DNA from: JBCCGI01 sp039029355
GTDB lineage: Bacteria; Planctomycetota; UBA1135; GCA-002686595
Reading direction: 5' to 3'
Assembly (NCBI GenBank): GCA_039029355.1
Contig: JBCCGI010000033.1
Coordinates: forward strand, 20,649 to 84,648
Length of the DNA: 64,000 nt
Numbering within the stretch: position 1 is the first letter of the stretch; the number at the start of each line of letters is the position of its first letter. The notes under the pieces were generated by a model, which worked only from the letters and a program-made list of their open reading frames with translations, made no database searches and was not told the origin of the DNA. Both the position numbers and the translations under genes were made by a program. Below are positions 60,917-64,000 of this stretch, one piece after another.

Positions 60917-62941
60917 CTACTCGGGATCGGCCGCCGGCAGGTAGCGCGCGCGCACCGCGGGATCGCAGACGGCGCGGCCGGCGAAGAGCAGCAGCTCGAC
61001 GTCGGCCTCGGGGTCGGAGAGGCCCTCGAAGCTCTCGCCGGACTGGCGCAAGCCGGCCAGGTCGCCCATGCCGCGCTGCGCGAGGTCCTCCTCGGCGATG
61101 CGGAAGCCGTCGTCGGTCTCCTCCAGCACCGCGCAGCGCTCGCGCGCCTCGCCCCGCGCGATCAGGAGGCAGGTCGAGTCCGCGCTCCCGCGCCCGATCC
61201 GCCCGCGCAGCTGGTGCAGCTGCGCCAGCCCGAAGCGCTCGGCGCCGTCGACCACCAGCACGGTCGCCTCGGGAACGTCGACGCCGACCTCGATGACCGT
61301 CGTGCCGACGAGGAGCCGCGAGTCGCCGCGCCGGAAGCGCTCGACCCGCGCGGCGCGCTCCTCGCCCGCGAGCCGGCCGTGGACCAGCTCGACCCCGTGC
61401 GCGCCGAAGCTCTTCGACAGCGACTCGAAGGCCTGCTCCGCGGCGGGGACGGTCTGCTCGGCCGCCTCGGGGTCGTCGTCGTCCGCCTCGATGCGCGGCG
61501 CCACCCAGAAGGCGCGCTCGCCGCCGTCCAGGCGGTCGCCCAGGAAGCGCAGCACGCGACCGAGCTCGTCCGGCGGCACCACGCGCGTCGTCACGCCGCC
61601 GCGCCCGGGCGGGCGCTCGGACAACAGCGTCAGCTCGAGGTCGCCGTAGAGCGTCAGCGCCAGCGTCCGCGGGATCGGCGTGGCGGTCATCAGCAGCATG
61701 TGCACGTCCTCGCCCTTCGACAGGAGCGCGCGCCGCTGCGCCACGCCGAAGCGCTGCTGCTCGTCGATGACCGCCAGGTCGAGCGAGGCGAAGCGCACGT
61801 CGTCCGAGAAGAGCGCGTGGGTTCCGATGGCGAGCTGCGCCTCACCGCTCGCGAGCGCGGCCAAGGCCGCCTTGCGGTGCCGCGCCGCGATCGAGCCGGT
61901 CACGAGTACGGCGCGTACCCCCGCGCGCTCCAGCATCGGCGCGAGGCCGGCGAAGTGCTGCTCGGCCAGCAGCTCGGTCGGCGCCAGAAACGCGCACTGC
62001 CCGCCCGCGCGCGCCGCGTGCAGGCACGCGGCGACGCCGACCGCGGTCTTGCCCGCGCCGACGTCGCCCTGCAGCAGTCGGCGCATCGGAACGGTGCGCG
62101 CGAGGTCGCCCAGGATCTCGGCCAGGGACGCGCGTTGGGCGCCGGTCGGCTCGAAGGGGAAGTCGGCGAACAGCTCGGACTCGGCGCCCGGGGCGACGGC
62201 CACCGCCCGCGCGCGGCCCTCGACGCGCCGCTCGCGCCGGTCCGCGAGCCGCGCCTGGAGCGCAAGGATCGGCTCGAGCGCCACGCGGCGCCGCGCCGCG
62301 AGGAAGGCCTCCTCGGCCGTCGGCGCGTGCAGCTCGCGCACCGCGTCGGGGAGCGCCGGCAGCCCGAGCCCCGCGAGCTCGTCCGCGCTCAGCGTCTCGT
62401 CGAGGTCGTCCGCGTGCTCGCGCACCGCGTGGCCGATCGTCGTGCGCAGGAAGCCCTGCGCCAGCCCGTCGGTCGCCGGGTAGAAGCACTCGAACGAGCC
62501 GGGCGCGGGGAGCGGGCTCTCGCTGGTTCCGATCCGCGGCGAGGCGAGCGCGGGGCCGGACTTGGTCGCCACGACCTTGCCGTACAGCTCGACCTCCTCG
62601 CCGCCGTCCTGGAGCTCGCGCATCCGCTCGCGCTGCCAGGGCTGGTTGAAAAAGAGCGCGTCGATCGAGGCGCCGCCCTTCTCGAGCTGCGCGCGCACCA
62701 GCGAGCGGCGCCCCCCGGTCCGGTGGAAGCGCACGCCGCGCACGAAGCCGCGCACCGAGACCTCGGCGCCCACGGCCGCGCACGCCTCGGCCGCCGAAAC
62801 GCACGCGCCGCGGCGCGCCAGCCGCCGCGGCTGGAGCAACAGCAGCTCGCGCACGCACGTCGCGCCGATGCGGGCCAGCCGCTCGGCCCGCGCCGGGCCG
62901 ACGCCCGGCAGGCCCGTGGTCGAACCGGACAGCGCGATCAC
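60917..62941 (-). CDS. recG: ATP-dependent DNA helicase RecG
   Basis: 674-residue RecG. The N-terminal wedge/OB part begins with a helix-hairpin-helix (LPGVGPARAERLARIG) and continues VSVRGFVRGVRFHRTGGRRS. The helicase core has Walker A GDVGAGKTAVGVA, DEQQRFGVAQR (DExx box), TATPIPRTLALTLYG, and motifs V/VI in TTVIEVGVDVPEA, HQLRGRIGRG. RecG remodels stalled forks and branches Holliday junctions. GTG 62941 overlaps the end of the upstream glycosidase-like frame as GTGA. Length is typical, and no lesion was seen. Confidence 0.95.
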   Translation of the reverse strand: MIALSGSTTGLPGVGPARAERLARIGATCVRELLLLQPRRLARRGACVSAAEACAAVGAEVSVRGFVRGVRFHRTGGRRSLVRAQLEKGGASIDALFFNQPWQRERMRELQDGGEEVELYGKVVATKSGPALASPRIGTSESPLPAPGSFECFYPATDGLAQGFLRTTIGHAVREHADDLDETLSADELAGLGLPALPDAVRELHAPTAEEAFLAARRRVALEPILALQARLADRRERRVEGRARAVAVAPGAESELFADFPFEPTGAQRASLAEILGDLARTVPMRRLLQGDVGAGKTAVGVAACLHAARAGGQCAFLAPTELLAEQHFAGLAPMLERAGVRAVLVTGSIAARHRKAALAALASGEAQLAIGTHALFSDDVRFASLDLAVIDEQQRFGVAQRRALLSKGEDVHMLLMTATPIPRTLALTLYGDLELTLLSERPPGRGGVTTRVVPPDELGRVLRFLGDRLDGGERAFWVAPRIEADDDDPEAAEQTVPAAEQAFESLSKSFGAHGVELVHGRLAGEERAARVERFRRGDSRLLVGTTVIEVGVDVPEATVLVVDGAERFGLAQLHQLRGRIGRGSADSTCLLIARGEARERCAVLEETDDGFRIAEEDLAQRGMGDLAGLRQSGESFEGLSDPEADVELLLFAGRAVCDPAVRARYLPAADPE

Positions 62942-63891
62942 TCGAACAGCCCCGGCAGGGCGGCCTCGGCCGGCTTGCCCTGGGGCGTGTAGCCCGAGTG
63001 CTGGGCCCCGCCAGCGCGCGGGTCGGGGTTCCACGACCAAAGGTAGAGGCCCGCGAGCGCGGCGGTCTCACGCAGCTCGTCGAGCGCCTCGTCGAGCAGC
63101 GTGAGGAGCCGCAGCTGCGCATCGACGTCGACCGGCCCCTGCGGGACCGTGGCCCGCTGCGCGGCGCGCGCGTGCGAGGGGAAGCCGGTCTGCACCAGCA
63201 GCAGCGGCCGCTCGGCCACGCGCGCGACGTCGACGCAGCGCGCCAGCTGCGTGCGCAGCGCGGCACGCGCGTTGCGCTCGGACGAAGCGCCGGCCGGATG
63301 CGGCAGCTTGGGGAAGAAGTCGACGCCGACCAGGTCGAGCTGCGGCCAGAAGCCGACCTCCTCGATCTCGCGCGATGGCGCGGCGGCGTAGGTCAGGAGG
63401 CCGGAGAACGCTCCGCGCATGCGCTCGATGAGCGCGAGCCAAGCGTCCTGCAGCAGCCGCCGCCGCTCCTGCTCGGCGGCCAGCTCCCGGTCGGTGCCGT
63501 CAAACGCGTCGCCGGGCGGCAGCGTGCGCGCCGCGCCGTCGCGCTCGTTGCCGAGGCACAGGGTGTCGGCCCCGAGCAGCTCCGCCAGCAGCGCGTAGTG
63601 CACCAGGACCGAGCCGTAGAGCTCGAAGAAGGCGTCGACCTCCTCCGCGTCGCCGAGGCCGGTCTCGTCGGCCCACGTGCCTCCGCCGGTCGACAGGAGC
63701 TGCGGCGAGAGCAGGAGCCTCAGCCCGGCGCGGCGCGCCTCCCCCGCCGCCGCCGCCAGCGCCAGGTCGCCCGGCGCCGCGTCGGGCCAGGCAGGCCGCC
63801 CCTGTCCGGGGAAGCGCGCCGACCGCGGCTCGGCGTAGACGAGCGGCGTCAGCGCGACCGCGTATGCACGAAACCTGCTGAAGATTGCGGA
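62938..63891 (-). pseudogene. 5'-truncated TIM-barrel glycoside hydrolase-like gene (GH113-like)
   Basis: An open frame runs from just after TGA (63894-63892) to the stop at 62938, and protein-like sequence resembling (beta/alpha)8 glycosidases of the GH113 kind is recognisable from about 63860: AYAVALTPLVYAEPRSARFP, LRLLLSPQLLSTGGGTWADE, AFFELYGSVLVHYALLAELL, LCLGNERDG (catalytic Glu candidate), VGVDFFPKLPHP and GLYLWSWNPDPRAGG. No ATG, GTG or TTG occurs in frame before GTG 63603, which is far inside the conserved part. The N-terminal barrel strands are absent, and sequence beyond ~63865 changes character, so the gene has lost its beginning. Its end overlaps recG as GTGA, which shows it was once a coupled first gene. 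A short product from 63603 (221 residues) is possible but would lack half the barrel. Confidence 0.7.
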
Positions 63892-64000
63892 TCAGCGAAC
63901 CGATCGAAGATTGCTGCCGGGTGCGTTGAGCGCAGCCACAGCTCTCGAAGAGCGACTTCGCCGCTTGCTCGACCCGCAATTTCGACTCGCCCGGACCTCA
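63865..64000. other. Composition break with nested direct repeats, possible mobile-element end
   Basis: From about 63,865 to the window end GC falls noticeably and no continuation of the glycosidase is found. GAAGATTGC occurs at 63880-63888 and again at 63906-63914, 26 bp apart, with two GATC-containing segments between. This resembles the end of an insertion element or a rearrangement junction, but no transposase is visible within the window. Confidence 0.45.

Overview
The window is 64 kb of very GC-rich bacterial chromosome, roughly 70% GC, with coding frames dominated by G/C in third position. The gene content suggests a planctomycete, probably of the Pla163/Poly30 type, although no rRNA or marker gene is present to prove it. 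The reasons are secreted FG-GAP proteins with a Gly/Pro-rich C-terminal module, an ECF-type sigma factor beside two very large Ser/Thr kinases with TPR tails, a BlaI/M56 pair, HEAT proteins with WR-WW motifs, a tricorn protease, and ExbB/ExbD beside a squalene-cyclase-like toroid protein. I see no tRNA, rRNA, CRISPR array or complete insertion sequence.

Layout, left to right. 0.1-4 kb: two secreted beta-propeller proteins, each on the minus strand. 4.1-7.4 kb: a divergent HxlR-type redox regulator and a three-gene oxidoreductase operon (MDR, luciferase-like, SDR). 7.4-15.9 kb: a complete minus-strand MoxR/Bat operon (moxR, DUF58, small membrane protein, batA, batB, TPR protein, batD, TPR-SH3 protein), mostly joined by GTGA stop/start overlaps. 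16.3-19.7 kb: tricorn protease with its own terminator. 19.8-20.7 kb: two coupled membrane proteins of unknown role. 20.9-25.2 kb: BlaI-like repressor, M56 metalloprotease and a bizarre acidic, repetitive exported protein in one ATGA-coupled operon. 25.4-33.1 kb: a TPR protein, a structured leader, then exbB, exbD and a three-TM propeller/toroid protein whose third TM segment carries the TonB S-x3-H signature. 33.3-38.5 kb: a DUF4062/NB-ARC STAND NTPase followed two bases later by a 1,232-residue helical-repeat partner, a probable split immune-type sensor.

38.5-46.3 kb (minus): YceH/DUF480, FMN-dependent glutamate-synthase-like enzyme, MscS channel, lytic transglycosylase and a HEAT-repeat exported protein. 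46.6-51.2 kb (plus): three consecutive HDOD-GGDEF paralogues, of which only the middle one has an intact GGEEF while all three keep the RxxD inhibitory site. 51.2-58.7 kb: an ECF sigma factor divergent from two tandem receptor-like Ser/Thr kinases. 58.8-59.3 kb: a flavodoxin behind a Fur-box-like palindrome. 59.4-64 kb (minus): a cluster of threonine synthase, Rieske protein, RecG and a TIM-barrel glycosidase-like gene that has lost its 5' end at a composition break near 63,865.

Several parts look like signalling circuits: HxlR for electrophiles, BlaI/M56 for envelope stress, HDOD-GGDEF for c-di-GMP, sigma/kinases for transcription, and Fur for iron. The two regions most likely to hold something undescribed are the split STAND pair and the TonB-like propeller/toroid protein fed by ExbB/ExbD. 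The BlaI/M56/acidic-protein operon comes next.
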